Assembly: GCA_002309235.1 (NCBI GenBank)
Contig: DBXA01000067.1
Coordinates: forward strand, 1-5,430
Reading direction: 5' to 3'
DNA from: Christensenella sp. UBA1224
GTDB lineage: Bacteria > Bacillota > Clostridia > Christensenellales > Aristaeellaceae
DNA: 5,430 nt
The first letter of the stretch is position 1. Each line of letters begins with the position of its first letter. Of this stretch, positions 5,381 to 5,430 are shown piece by piece. The position numbers were made by a program, and so were the translations under genes. The notes beneath the pieces were generated by a model. The model was not told where the DNA came from and did no database searches. It worked only from the letters and a program-made list of their open reading frames with translations.

Positions 5381-5430
5381 ATGGATAAAATACTCAAGAT
5401 AGGCATTGCGGGCGGACGGGGCCTTTCCAC
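5381..5430 (+). CDS. N-terminal fragment, probable Gfo/Idh/MocA-type oxidoreductase
   Basis: Only 16 complete codons are inside the window: MDKILKIGIAGGRGLS. A Lys-Ile-Gly-Ile-Ala strand followed by a glycine-rich turn right after the start is the usual opening of an NAD(P)-binding Rossmann domain, and KIGIAGGRG is reminiscent of Gfo/Idh/MocA sugar or inositol dehydrogenases. The exact family needs the rest of the gene. GGAGGG (5367-5372) lies eight bases before the ATG, a strong ribosome binding site. Only a weak five-pair hairpin (AGGGA 5340-5344 with TCCCT 5351-5355, no T-run) separates it from the acetyltransferase, so co-transcription is likely. Confidence 0.6.
   Translation, partial: MDKILKIGIAGGRGLS

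Overview
The window looks like chromosomal DNA from a low-profile Bacillota genome, most likely a gut or rumen Clostridia. This rests on four things: perfect or near-perfect GGAGG-type ribosome binding sites, sigma-A style promoters with 17-base spacers, moderately GC-rich coding DNA, and a secreted protein with Thr-Pro linkers and peptidoglycan-binding modules, an architecture common in Clostridia. No taxonomic marker is present, so this placement is inference.

Layout: positions 1-99 carry a cluster of GGACACTT octamers, five direct and one inverted. Positions 100-675 hold no convincing gene but several inverted repeats, including two strong hairpins at 467-494 and 519-543 and a competing-stem arrangement around 319-381. 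A strong intrinsic terminator (674-700) ends a leftward unit. That unit, read from right to left on the minus strand, is a 94-residue protein of unknown function (4187-4471), a divergent RadC/JAB-domain protein (3603-4190) overlapping it by four bases, and, after a 79-87 base gap with a perfect 21-base inverted repeat, a 935-residue secreted protein with a propeller-like N-terminus and five or six peptidoglycan-binding modules (708-3515).

On the right, a divergent promoter pair (4509-4537 leftward, 4600-4628 rightward) separates this unit from a rightward one: a GNAT-family N-acetyltransferase (4694-5335), then, 45 bases on, the first 16 codons of a protein with a Rossmann-type N-terminus, probably a Gfo/Idh/MocA-type oxidoreductase, cut by the window edge.

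The genes do not form an obvious pathway. The leftward genes are linked by overlap and orientation, and the terminator sits after the last of them. Nothing here is clear evidence of a new defence, mobile or biosynthetic system. The points most worth a second look are the octamer cluster at the left edge, the structured gene-free stretch that could encode a small RNA, the RadC-like protein with an altered metal-site residue, and its uncharacterised partner.
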